Positions 27,876 through 36,772 of a DNA stretch of 64,000 nucleotides are shown piece after piece. Positions within the stretch are counted from its first letter, which is position 1, and each line of letters starts with the position of its first letter. The notes under the pieces were generated by a model. It searched no databases and was not told where the DNA came from. It saw nothing but the letters and a program-made list of their open reading frames with translations. This DNA is from Pythium myriotylum (taxonomy: Eukaryota; Oomycota; Peronosporomycetes; Pythiales; Pythiaceae). The DNA is taken from assembly GCA_023091665.1 (NCBI GenBank), contig JALJCQ010000012.1:3038001-3102000 (forward strand), given 5' to 3'. The translations under genes were made by a program, and so were the position numbers.

Positions 27876-29912
27876 ATGGCTTCCTTGACGAAAAGGCTCA
27901 AACTCTGGACACGACCTGTGTGTGTTCGTCGAAGCTACCATCTCTTCGGGCGGATGGCACTATGGTTCCTCTACTTGGTCTGCATCGGGTACTTCATCCT
28001 GGCTGGTTTACTCTATTTCAGGTTGTCGGACTCTCCTCTCGCTCAAATGACGAGCCTTTACTCGCTGACGGTCTCGCACAAGTTCTTCAAGGCAATTGGC
28101 GTCGTCCACTTTGCCGTGGCAGCACTCTTTACCATGTGTTTGGTGGTGTCACTTCAGCTCAAACAAGCCACAACAAGCCTTGTGTTTCCGCAGCTGTCGA
28201 GTATCGTTCCACTACAAAGCTTCCAGTTAACCTCTGCCGTGGCCGCGAGGACTTCCTCTGCCGTCTCAACGTTCACCTCGGCTGCGAAAAATACTCGTAC
28301 TTACAGATTCATCTCAAGTGGATACTCCAAAGTACTCACTCCAATGGGGATGTTGGGTGTCGAGGGGAGATATTTTGATACTGCATTTCTTGTTCGAGAG
28401 ATTCTGGAGACCGCTCTTCAGACAAACCAAGCGTATCAAATGAGTCGCCTCCTACCCCGTCCTGGACTGAATCGGCTATACGTCGGCTTACTTGTGATCA
28501 GCTGCTGGTCGACACCGTTGGTACACCGATTCTGCGGCCACAACCTTCCCCTCCAACGTTTGCTCTGCCTGCTTTGCGACACAGTTTTGGACTTGGTCTC
28601 AGCAATTGGTGTGCCTGTTTGGCTCGCGTTGGGGTATTTGGACGAGTACGATCCAGGTGCTGAGGACTTCCCCCTCGCTCTTTGGTATGACGATAAGTGG
28701 CTTGTTCGCTTGATGAACGAGGCACCATTGATTCTGATCGGATCGTGGATTGGTGCGCTCAGTAAGCTCATACTATCCCTTAGCTTGCTTTGGACACTCG
28801 ACGACGTCTTGCACTTGACCAAATCCAAGCCCTTGGCGACGTTGGCACAGTTGAAGAGTGGACCGTCGACACGCCTGATCCCAGTGACTTTCAGACGCAG
28901 AATTCTATCAACTACCGTATCCCACTTGATCTTCTTCCTTTTCGGTTTCGCTATAGTATCCGTGCAGCTGTACGCTGAATTGAGACCAGATCCTACTGCC
29001 TGCGTGCTGGTTGTGCGTCCTTGGCTTGTCAAGGAACCGTCCTGTGCTCTTGTGGAAATCAATTGCCTGGTAAATCCAGAGTACACCGGAAACCGAACCA
29101 ATTTTGACGACATCACGGGATGGTTGGATCAAGTGTCGTTGGAACATATCGTGGTTCGCCACTGTCCACGGGTCGAGTTCACGTCACGACTCCAGCTTTT
29201 CCGCAACTTGGTCGGTCTTAAAACGTATAATTCTTCGATCACTTCGTGGAACGAAGACGCCGCAATAACACAAAGCCACCACCAACACATCCGTTTCGGC
29301 TTTTTCGTGCGGACAAACTTCCCGAATGCCACGATTCCTGCCGGCCTGTCGTCCCACGATTTCCCCCGAACTCTCCGCGATATCGAGATCTCGGGTTCGA
29401 ACATCGACAGGCTTCCAGATGATCTCCACGAACGGTGGCCACAAATGTCGGTGCTACTCATTGAGTTTAGCGAGCTGACTGAGTTCCCACTGGTGAGCAC
29501 AAAGTTTCCTGGTCTCAAGACGTTGTCACTTGTCGGAAACAGGTTTACTGACATGCCAGCCAGACTTTTTTCAGCACTTCCAAGCGGTTGTGTTGGATTG
29601 TCGGCCAATCCCATCAGCATCCTACCCGAGTTAGTCACTGACACACCACAGCAAATGCTGAGCTTTCTGTTTCTCGTCGCCACCAACATCTCGTCTTTAC
29701 CACTTTGGATGGACGAGGCTTTCTTCGAGCTCGTCTTGGTGTTTCTCGGTGGCACTCCATTCTGCCGTGACGTGCTAGGACATGCAAGCTCGCCTAGTCG
29801 ATCCGAGCTGCTGGCCTCGCGGCCCTACATCGTCGAGAAGGTCGACTGCACCGAGTACGATCCCGAGTTCTACCCACAATCTCTCGAAGTTCGTGCAAGC
29901 GAGTCCACGTGA
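27876..29912 (+). CDS. Polytopic leucine-rich-repeat membrane protein
   Basis: The likely start gives MASLTKRLKLW (678 residues); the frame is open back to 27627, but that part is hydrophilic and unmatched. Six hydrophobic segments lie at about residues 28-49, 70-92, 198-220, 229-252, 285-308 and 347-367. They are followed by a C-terminal domain with leucine-rich repeats: LRDIEISGSNIDRLPDDL, VLLIEFSELTEFPLV, LKTLSLVGNRFTDMPARLF, VGLSANPISILPELV. Several Cys flank the repeats (C-ALVEINC, VDCTEYDPEFYP), which suggests an extracellular or lumenal, disulphide-bonded domain. Multi-pass LRR proteins of this build are common in oomycetes. The ligand is unknown and there is no kinase domain. Confidence 0.82.
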   Translation: MASLTKRLKLWTRPVCVRRSYHLFGRMALWFLYLVCIGYFILAGLLYFRLSDSPLAQMTSLYSLTVSHKFFKAIGVVHFAVAALFTMCLVVSLQLKQATTSLVFPQLSSIVPLQSFQLTSAVAARTSSAVSTFTSAAKNTRTYRFISSGYSKVLTPMGMLGVEGRYFDTAFLVREILETALQTNQAYQMSRLLPRPGLNRLYVGLLVISCWSTPLVHRFCGHNLPLQRLLCLLCDTVLDLVSAIGVPVWLALGYLDEYDPGAEDFPLALWYDDKWLVRLMNEAPLILIGSWIGALSKLILSLSLLWTLDDVLHLTKSKPLATLAQLKSGPSTRLIPVTFRRRILSTTVSHLIFFLFGFAIVSVQLYAELRPDPTACVLVVRPWLVKEPSCALVEINCLVNPEYTGNRTNFDDITGWLDQVSLEHIVVRHCPRVEFTSRLQLFRNLVGLKTYNSSITSWNEDAAITQSHHQHIRFGFFVRTNFPNATIPAGLSSHDFPRTLRDIEISGSNIDRLPDDLHERWPQMSVLLIEFSELTEFPLVSTKFPGLKTLSLVGNRFTDMPARLFSALPSGCVGLSANPISILPELVTDTPQQMLSFLFLVATNISSLPLWMDEAFFELVLVFLGGTPFCRDVLGHASSPSRSELLASRPYIVEKVDCTEYDPEFYPQSLEVRASEST

Positions 29913-30109
29913 TCCCTCCCCATTCTGCTCCACCAACCATCTCCTTGGACCGGACTGGATTAACGTTTACGCGTTGACCTTGTCCTTGTCAGACCGTCTC
30001 AGCGACATGACCTTGATTGCTCGCACGATGTCTCGCCCACGAAATTTCGCCGAACGCATCCGATTCTTTCCTTCCTCTGTGCGATCGTGCGGGGAGCCAC
30101 CAGTCGCTC

Positions 30110-30250
30110 GGCGACGATCTCCAAGAGTCACACGTGGCTTCTAGCAGCTGCATCGTGGCCGGCGAGATCTTGACCGAGCCATCGAGCAGCTCCGTCGTTT
30201 TCGCACGTAGGCAAGTGACGCCAGAGCCAACGCACATGCCTTCGCGATCT
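30110..30250 (-). pseudogene. N-terminal fragment of an ankyrin-like gene
   Basis: The minus strand reads AKTTELLDGSVKISPATMQL then LEATCDS, matching LTELLDSSVKISLIEAAAS of the gene at 25356. It loses similarity after about 25 residues. It is preceded on its own strand by the ACCGGT pair at 30275-30292. Confidence 0.6.
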
Positions 30251-30274
30251 TTGCATGTCGATGCAAAAAAGCGA

Positions 30275-30292
30275 ACCGGTAGATCTACCGGT
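30275..30292. promoter_or_regulatory. ACCGGT palindrome
   Basis: ACCGGTAGATCTACCGGT is a perfect 18-bp palindrome, about 25-60 bp upstream of the ankyrin-like fragment on the minus strand. Confidence 0.4.
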
Positions 30293-30299
30293 GCGGGTC

Positions 30300-30731
30300 T
30301 CGCGTGGAGCTGGTGAGAAAGTGCAGCTCCCCGTCGCCATGAGAAAAAGATCCTCCAGGGTGGCGAGTGTGTTCTCGCCTGTCGTGTCGTGGGTGGCGCG
30401 AGCGAGAAGCGCCGGGCCATCGTCGCGAAGCGAGAGCGAGCGGATCTTCTCCGTGGAAGGCAACCCGGTCGCTCGTCGTCTCTCGTTGACCCGCGGCGGT
30501 CAGCTCCTCTTCAACGAGTCGCTCTCCTTTCGCTGCTAACGCCCGTGCACGCGCAAGCGCCGCCGCGTCTCCTCGCGCCTCCCCGCCCAATCGCTGCCTG
30601 GGACACGAGGGACAAATCAGGCGCTTGCATCAAGCTTCCAATTTCGCTCGCTCGCTCGCTGCCCATCCCTCGCGCGGCGCTTGTTGACGGGGGCTCCGCC
30701 CACTCGTAGCTCGCATTCCGCCAAGTTATCC
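30300..30731. other. GC-rich upstream region
   Basis: No gene is seen. Short CGCTCGCT-type runs and high G+C lead into the ankyrin-like gene at 30732. Confidence 0.35.
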
Positions 30732-32606
30732 ATGGCCGCCGAGCCTCTGGCCGCCGTGCGCTGCGGCGTGCTGCGCGCCTGGCCGCGGCTCGCCGCGATC
30801 CCGCACGTCGTCGCGCTCGTCACGCACTTCCTCGACGTCTCGGCGAGCGTCTCGCTCGCGGCGGCGGCCGGCAGCCGCTCCCAGCGGCTCTTCGACCGCG
30901 TGGCCTCGCGCCTGCTCCACGCGACCGCCGAGGACCCCGTGCTGCGCGAGTACTGGTTCGCGCGCGCGCTGCAGACGGCGCTCGAGCGCGACGACCTCGC
31001 CATGGCGCGCCGCGTCCACGCGTTCCACGCCGAGCCGCTCTTCGTCTGCGTGCCCGTGGCCGGCTCGCTCGCCTTCGCCTCGTCGCTCGGGCTCGCGCTG
31101 CGCTACGGCTCGCTCGAGACCGTCCAGTGGGTCGTCGCCCACCGCCGCGACCGCCAGTGCTGCCGCGAGAGCCTCTGTCGCGGCTGCGTCGTGCGCGAGC
31201 TCGCGAGCATTGGAGACCGCGACGTCGAGCGCGTCGTGCGCTGGCTCGTCGACAGCGGCGCGCTGCCCGTGGCCAACGCGAGGCACGTGCGCTTCCTCTG
31301 GACGGCGCTTCTTCTCAGCGTCGAGCTCGTGCGGTGGGTCCACGAGCGGTCGCTGCTGACGCCGCCGCTCGCGTCGATGCTGCTGACCCACGCGATCGAG
31401 CAGAACCGCGCCGACGTCGTCGCGTTCCTCGTCGAGATCGGCGCTCGACCGACCGCCGAAGCCGTGAGAGCTCGCCTCGTCATCGCAGCGTGTCGAGGGC
31501 ACAGCCGAGTCGTCGACGCGCTGCTCTCGCGCGGTGAATGGGACTTTTTCCAGGACAAGTTCTCGTGGGAAGCCCCGACGCCAGGCGGAACGAAGCTGCT
31601 GACGCCCAAGGCGTGCTTCACAGACGCTGCCGACCGAGCGCTGCTCGAGTTTGTGCGAGAGAGCGCTCTCGGCTCTGCGAACGTTGAGATCCTGCGGTGG
31701 GTCCACGAGCTGAGACCGCTCTCGGCGACGCTCACACTTCCACACAGCGACTTCTCGAGCGAAGACGCCGTGCTCGAGCTCTACGAGTGGCTCCACTCGC
31801 AAGGCATCGCGCCGTGGACGGAGCACGACATCAACGAAGCAGCGAGCAAGGGATTCCTGCGAGTGCTCCAGTGGCTCCACGAGCACTCCACGCGTGGGTG
31901 GACGACGACCGCCATGGATGAAGCTGCCAGCAACCGACATAGCGGGGTCGTCAAATGGCTTCATGCAAACAGAAGCGAGGGCTGCACGTCTCGCGCTATG
32001 AAAGCGGCCGCGAACAACGGAGATCTGAAGCTCGTGCAGTGGCTCTACGAGCATCGCCCGGAGAGTGATGTGACCAAAACACTGGTCTACGCTGCCGACG
32101 GCGGCCACCTCGAGGTTCTGATATGGCTACTTCAGCAAGGCGCAAGTATGTGCACAAGCTGTCTGTCGAGCAAAGTGCTCCAGCAGAATCTCTCGACGCA
32201 CTCAAGCACGAGAGGACCGGTGAGTCCGTACATCTTGCGCTGGCTCCGAGCGAACCCGATGAACCTGTGCAAGCAATGTTCTTCCGGCAAAGCCAAGACA
32301 CTGAAGACTGGCGCGATGCATCGCGCAGCTCACGGGGACCTCGACGTGATGAAATTGCTTCACGGGGAGTACCTCGACGAAGTGTATCTCGTGGACCCGC
32401 ATCAAGTGGTTCGTAGTATCGCCCACGAAGGCCATCTGCCTATCGCTCAATGGGTCAAAGAACGATTCGAACTGAACCCACCAGATTCGGGTGGGGGCCA
32501 CGACGCGGACTGGCAGGACCAGTGGAACGAAGCCATCCTAGAAGCTCGTCAAGCTGGCCATGAGCATGTTGCTGAATGGATCCGAAGTCTAAGAGCATTG
32601 GCATGA
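30732..32606 (+). CDS. Ankyrin-like family protein, GC-rich 5' half
   Basis: The product is 624 residues from the ATG giving MAAEPLAAVRCGVLRAWPRL, which aligns with the paralogue starts; the frame is open back to 30681. It has the full family order: LFDRVASRLLH, DDLAMARRVHAFH, YGSLETVQWVVAHRRDRQCC, CRGCVVRELASIGDRDVER, PGGTKLL, VEILRWVHEL, then repeats such as AASKGFLRVLQWLHEH, AASNRHSGVVKWLHANRSEG and AANNGDLKLVQWLYEH. Cys pairs (MCTSCL, LCKQC) and GHLPIAQWVKERF close it. It is the only intact family member on the plus strand here apart from the short form. Third positions in the first third are almost all G or C, unlike the other members. Confidence 0.86.
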   Translation: MAAEPLAAVRCGVLRAWPRLAAIPHVVALVTHFLDVSASVSLAAAAGSRSQRLFDRVASRLLHATAEDPVLREYWFARALQTALERDDLAMARRVHAFHAEPLFVCVPVAGSLAFASSLGLALRYGSLETVQWVVAHRRDRQCCRESLCRGCVVRELASIGDRDVERVVRWLVDSGALPVANARHVRFLWTALLLSVELVRWVHERSLLTPPLASMLLTHAIEQNRADVVAFLVEIGARPTAEAVRARLVIAACRGHSRVVDALLSRGEWDFFQDKFSWEAPTPGGTKLLTPKACFTDAADRALLEFVRESALGSANVEILRWVHELRPLSATLTLPHSDFSSEDAVLELYEWLHSQGIAPWTEHDINEAASKGFLRVLQWLHEHSTRGWTTTAMDEAASNRHSGVVKWLHANRSEGCTSRAMKAAANNGDLKLVQWLYEHRPESDVTKTLVYAADGGHLEVLIWLLQQGASMCTSCLSSKVLQQNLSTHSSTRGPVSPYILRWLRANPMNLCKQCSSGKAKTLKTGAMHRAAHGDLDVMKLLHGEYLDEVYLVDPHQVVRSIAHEGHLPIAQWVKERFELNPPDSGGGHDADWQDQWNEAILEARQAGHEHVAEWIRSLRALA

Positions 32607-32739
32607 TGCACAAGAGATGATTGCAGGCACGGGAGTTGATAATTATTCACGTCATAGAAGTATGAATGCACCCGAGTGAGCGAGTGTGGCAATGGTGTGA
32701 CGAGAAGCCAATAAAATCAGGAGAAGAATCCCGTTCTTG

Positions 32740-32900
32740 ATTCGACCTCGCAGTAATAACACCCACTGACCGAGTCAAGTCGGCCACATGCGGCATGTGC
32801 CCAACGCACAAGATCAGCGCCACGCTCCAGTGTGAATTCCATCTCGACCACCCACTGCACAGTCTCCAGTGTGCCAACGTGGAACAACATTCCGAGACCT
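32740..32900 (-). pseudogene. Internal fragment of an ankyrin-like gene
   Basis: The minus strand reads VGTLETVQWVVEMEFTLERG then ADLVRWAHAACGR. This joins the family's GSLETVQWVV block directly to its MEFSIELVQFV block, skipping the Cys-rich part between them, so it is an internally deleted remnant. Confidence 0.65.
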
Positions 32901-33314
32901 GGATTGGCTCAAGCTCCTTGGGCACAGACGAATGCCGAGGCACTGAGGACGGTGGGGCGGTTCTTCCAATGACACGAGCCCGCCAACAAACCTCATCAAA
33001 TTTTTCCTCGCCCTTCCTTCTTCCCGGGATCAAGGCAATTCTCCTGCTCTTCAACCTGCGCACACGGTTATGTTATTTTTGCACGACGGCAACCACCACT
33101 GGGGTCAATTCTCCACGTTCTGTGAATGCGATCAGACGGTCGGTTAACTACCCTCGATTAAAAACAGACTAATCGGAGTTGGTTCGAGGAGCTGTCAAAC
33201 CTCCGAGTCTTATCAGGCTCGTCTTGTCCAAGGTTCAGTAGACGAGAATCTCATGGGGTCCTATCATCTCCATTCGCCGTCCCCACAGAACATCGCCGAA
33301 GTCCCATCACGAAG
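32901..33314. other. Spacer and upstream region
   Basis: No gene is recognised. The last 70 bases are probably the 5' leader of the membrane-protein gene at 33315. Confidence 0.35.
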
Positions 33315-34169
33315 ATGAAGACTCCGCATGAGATCGTCGCGCTCGTCGACATCGGCTTCGCCATGCCACTCGTACTGATCATGAACTTTTCATTGTTCCA
33401 ATACTTAATCACAACGTTCTGGCGCCGTCGCCATGAAAGTCGCGTGCGATTGCTCATCGTTGTCGCGTTCTTGAGCTTTGCTGCGCTCGTGCCGTTTGCG
33501 TTTCCTGACCGTGAACTCGGCCGTAACCTCAACGACATCTCCGAAGTCTGCACGGTGCTCACTTTCCTCATGCAGATCACGATCCTCACGCGCGACGTCG
33601 GCAAGCGCATCAAGATCCGATCGGTCCGCATGCTCATGTGGTGCGGAGAGATGCTCGTGATAGCCGGTCTCATGATGCTCGTCGCCAACTTTGTGGATAT
33701 TGTCGCTCCCGAGATCGACATGGACTTCGTGGAACTGATCGACAACATCGTCGAGCATGTCTCACTTGCGTTCATCGTTGGCTTCCGGTTCTACTTTCTT
33801 GTAATGGCAAAGGGCTACCGCAAGGTGTTCGAGACGCAAAAGAGAGAGATGGCGTTCTATTTGCTATTCCTTTTCCACGAGATTCCTTTCCACATCGCGA
33901 CACACTACACGGAACTCGACTTCAACCACATCCAAGCGTTGTGGATGCGAATGACGATTGTGTTGTGTCTGTCAATGACCATCAAGGCTCGGCTCTCCAG
34001 CATGGGCTCCAAGAAAGGGTTGACTACGACGAAGAACGGGCCGGTGGCAAGTACGTTCGACCAGAAGCGTAGCGTGACGTCCGAGGCCGTTGTCGTGCCG
34101 ATGAAGAAGTCCGTGTCAGTCAGCCTTCGTCCTGCCGCAGCAGTCTCTCCTGCACCACTGAAGCGTTGA
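33315..34169 (+). CDS. Seven-segment membrane protein, tandem copy 1
   Basis: This 284-residue protein has seven hydrophobic segments: IGFAMPLVLIMNFSLFQYL, LLIVVAFLSFAALVPFAF, TVLTFLMQITIL, MWCGEMLVIAGLMMLVANF, HVSLAFIVGFRFYFLVMA, MAFYLLFLFHEIPFHIA and MRMTIVLCLSMTIKA. A basic, Ser/Thr-rich tail of about 55 residues follows. The loop after segment 2 carries RNLNDISEVC, which is identical in the second copy. The layout resembles a 7TM receptor (short N-terminus, long C-terminal tail), but no known receptor motif is visible, so the function is open. It is intronless. Confidence 0.8.
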   Translation: MKTPHEIVALVDIGFAMPLVLIMNFSLFQYLITTFWRRRHESRVRLLIVVAFLSFAALVPFAFPDRELGRNLNDISEVCTVLTFLMQITILTRDVGKRIKIRSVRMLMWCGEMLVIAGLMMLVANFVDIVAPEIDMDFVELIDNIVEHVSLAFIVGFRFYFLVMAKGYRKVFETQKREMAFYLLFLFHEIPFHIATHYTELDFNHIQALWMRMTIVLCLSMTIKARLSSMGSKKGLTTTKNGPVASTFDQKRSVTSEAVVVPMKKSVSVSLRPAAAVSPAPLKR

Positions 34170-34485
34170 CCTCATTTATTTACAATCATAGCAGATTGTC
34201 TATTTATCGCTTCAACCCGAAAGGCTGTTGGCTTTTCAGCTGACCAGTCTTCACGATTGTGGTAGCCACCACGCCTAACCACCTAATCTTATCCTCGACC
34301 CGTGTTGTTGGTCAGACTCCACATGGTGCAAAGCATCGCAACTGACTAACGAGGATGAGCTTTTCTAGAGGTGTGAACATGTTCACCGAGCAAGATCAGA
34401 TGTACTTGGAGGATCTTACCAAGGGCTCACAATAGCTCTCTAGACGCCGATTCCACAGGAATTCTTCAGTCTCAATCCGCCAAAC
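34170..34485. other. Spacer between membrane-protein genes
   Basis: This is the 3' flank of copy 1 and the 5' flank of copy 2. No gene is seen. Confidence 0.4.
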
Positions 34486-35379
34486 ATGCCCAAGACTGCC
34501 GAGGAGAAGCTCAAGGACGTTGATGTGGGGGTTTGCATCCCCCTTACCTTGCTCATGAACTTTTCACTCTTCCAGTATCTCGCAACGACGTATTTCCAAC
34601 GTCGCCACGAGAACCGCGTGCGGCTGCTCATCATTGTCGCTTTCCTGAGCTTTGCTGTGCTCGTGCCGTTCGCTCTTCCAGGGGACTCGCACAGCCGCAA
34701 CCTCAACGACATTTCTGAAGTATGCTCCGTGCTCACGTTCCTTCTACAAATCACGATCGTCACACGAGACATTTCCAAGCGAATCAAGATTCGACAAGTG
34801 CTTTTCCTCATGTGGTGCGGAGAACTTCTCGTCATTGCAAGTCTTGGCGTCCTGTCGACAAATGCGATCGATCTCGTCGCTTCAGTTATCGGCATCAAAA
34901 TCGTGGAGCTACTCGACAGCGCCGTCCTCCACATTGCGCTCGTGTTTATCGTCTGCTTCCGATTCTACTTTCTCGGACTCGCGAGAGGATTCAACAAGAT
35001 CCTCGCGACGCAAAAGTCGGAGATTGTCGTCTACTCCCTGTTCCTGACCCACGAAGCGCCGTTCGCATTGCTTGAACACCACACCAAACTCGATTGGCAC
35101 CACGTCAAAGGTCTCTGGATGCGCGTGACGATTGCGATGTGTCTCTCGCTCACGATTCGGGCGCGACTCTCGAGCAAGAGTTCGAAGAAAGGCGTGACTG
35201 CCAGTGGGTTTGGCGGAAAGCTTCAGTCTCATGCTGATCACACTGATATCGCGAAGCTAGGCAACCCGGTCAAGCTAAAGGCCCAGGTTGCCCCGACAGC
35301 GATCGTCCCTGCGCCACCGACGAAAGGCCCGAAGCAGAAGAATGGCACGCAGAACATTCCACGTCCTGCTGGTCACTGA
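34486..35379 (+). CDS. Seven-segment membrane protein, tandem copy 2
   Basis: This 297-residue paralogue of the gene at 33315 has the same seven segments and conserved blocks: PLTLLMNFSLFQYLATTYF, RVRLLIIVAFLSFAVLVPFA, RNLNDISEVCSVLTFLLQIT, MWCGELLVIASLGVL, CFRFYFLGLARGF, MRVTIAMCLSLTIRARLSS. The tail is diverged, with SKKGVTASGFGGK and a Pro/Lys-rich end. Membrane-embedded and first-loop residues are better kept than the tail, so the core is probably under selection. Function unknown. Confidence 0.8.
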   Translation: MPKTAEEKLKDVDVGVCIPLTLLMNFSLFQYLATTYFQRRHENRVRLLIIVAFLSFAVLVPFALPGDSHSRNLNDISEVCSVLTFLLQITIVTRDISKRIKIRQVLFLMWCGELLVIASLGVLSTNAIDLVASVIGIKIVELLDSAVLHIALVFIVCFRFYFLGLARGFNKILATQKSEIVVYSLFLTHEAPFALLEHHTKLDWHHVKGLWMRVTIAMCLSLTIRARLSSKSSKKGVTASGFGGKLQSHADHTDIAKLGNPVKLKAQVAPTAIVPAPPTKGPKQKNGTQNIPRPAGH

Positions 35380-35389
35380 CAGTCAATAG

Positions 35390-36772
35390 TATTCTCCGCA
35401 GAGCTCCTACGGTATCTTGCATCTGGTCGTTCACTCTGATCCGCAACCGCATGTCGAGATGGATATAAATAGGTAGCTCTCTCCCGACGACACCAACGCC
35501 TTTGATCGGTGTTTCTAGTCGCCCTTAGCTTTTGACGGGCCTCAATCTCAATCTCTCCGCCTCTGCTCCACATTGCTCGCCCACAAGACGAGACTACACG
35601 AGGCTCGTGACGTGGTCCAGTGGCCAAGCCAGGCCAGAGCGTCGAAGAAAGCGTCGTGTGCTCGACGCCACGCGAGCAGCTTGGAAAATTGGGACAAAAG
35701 GGAGATGGATACAGTAGCCAAGACGAACTGTCTCACGACGGCGCATGAGTGATCCGCGAGTGGTACAGTACGCCGCCGTGGCAGCCTTCACCTGTAACGG
35801 CCGCAACATGTACGAAAGGGCAACTGCGTGCTGGGAGGTGCCCTCGGCAGCGTGTCGTTGCTGTCATGGAACGAAGTGGATCCATCTTCCCGCCTCGCGT
35901 GTCTCTGGCAGCGTCTTTAATGGATACACGCAGCAGCATCATGCAGATCTGTCCACGAGCATTCAGTCGCGTGCCGTTGACGTGCATCGTCTCTCCGTCA
36001 TCAGAGAGTAATCACGTTGGCCACGGAGTGAGAATCCACCTTCTCCACGTGATGAGTCTCACCAAGTTCGAAGCCATTTTCTGTAGCCATGTTTCGCTCG
36101 CACGAGCTCAGAAAAAAGACCGGGAACGGCCCACTCAACACAGATCTCCGCCCGTGTCGCTACTGTATTTCACACCAACGACAGGCCGGCCCCCAGGGCA
36201 ACTTGAGCTTGCCCCAGGATTTCGTTGGGCAGGAGCTTGTTTACAGAGAGGTCAACGTCGTCATCCAGTTGTGCATAAACCGGTCGCCACTATACATGTA
36301 TACCTCCTGTTGGGTTGGGTTCCAACGTATCCGGACACGGGCAACTTTTCCTCGCCGCCAGTGATCGCCACGAGAAGAAAACAAAAATCCCAAATCTCCG
36401 CGCGACACGCCTCGGGCGAAGCAGCGCTGCTTGGTTTCTTCGCGTCGGGCTTCGCCGTGGCTTCATCGCAGTCGCTCTCCAGTGTGACTCGCTCGTTCCA
36501 ATTTCCTGCTGGCCAACATGTCGCGGTGTATACCGACTTGACTCACGCCGTATACTTCCCGGTTCTAAGAGAACCTCCCTCCCTCTCATTGGCCGAAACC
36601 CCCTTCCAAGGGGTAGGCAGTATACTCCTCCAGCTGGCTTCCTCGCTGGTTTACGAGCCGCGAGGAGCTACGGGAGGGAGACCCCCCCCCCTCATCACCT
36701 CATCACCACGGAGGTCGCCGTCGCCCGTCGCCGGGGCTTCTCGACGCGCCACTTGAAGATTTGCGCGCCGCC
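35390..36772. other. Long upstream region, no supported gene
   Basis: A plus-strand frame is open from 35749 to 36756 (335 codons). Its translation is low in family-like structure, rich in Ser/Pro/Arg, and runs into a poly-C tract at about 36683, so I read it as chance in GC-rich DNA. A small exon cannot be excluded. Confidence 0.4.

Noticed and set aside
30726..32108. Long minus-strand frame (460 codons) opposite the ankyrin-like gene
   Set aside because: It is rich in Arg, Glu, Asp and His with no domain, and mirrors a GC-rich gene whose plus-strand product has clear family motifs.
35749..36756. Plus-strand frame of 335 codons upstream of the sphingomyelin-synthase-like gene
   Set aside because: It has no domain, no membrane pattern and no paralogue, runs through a poly-C tract, and sits in promoter-type sequence.
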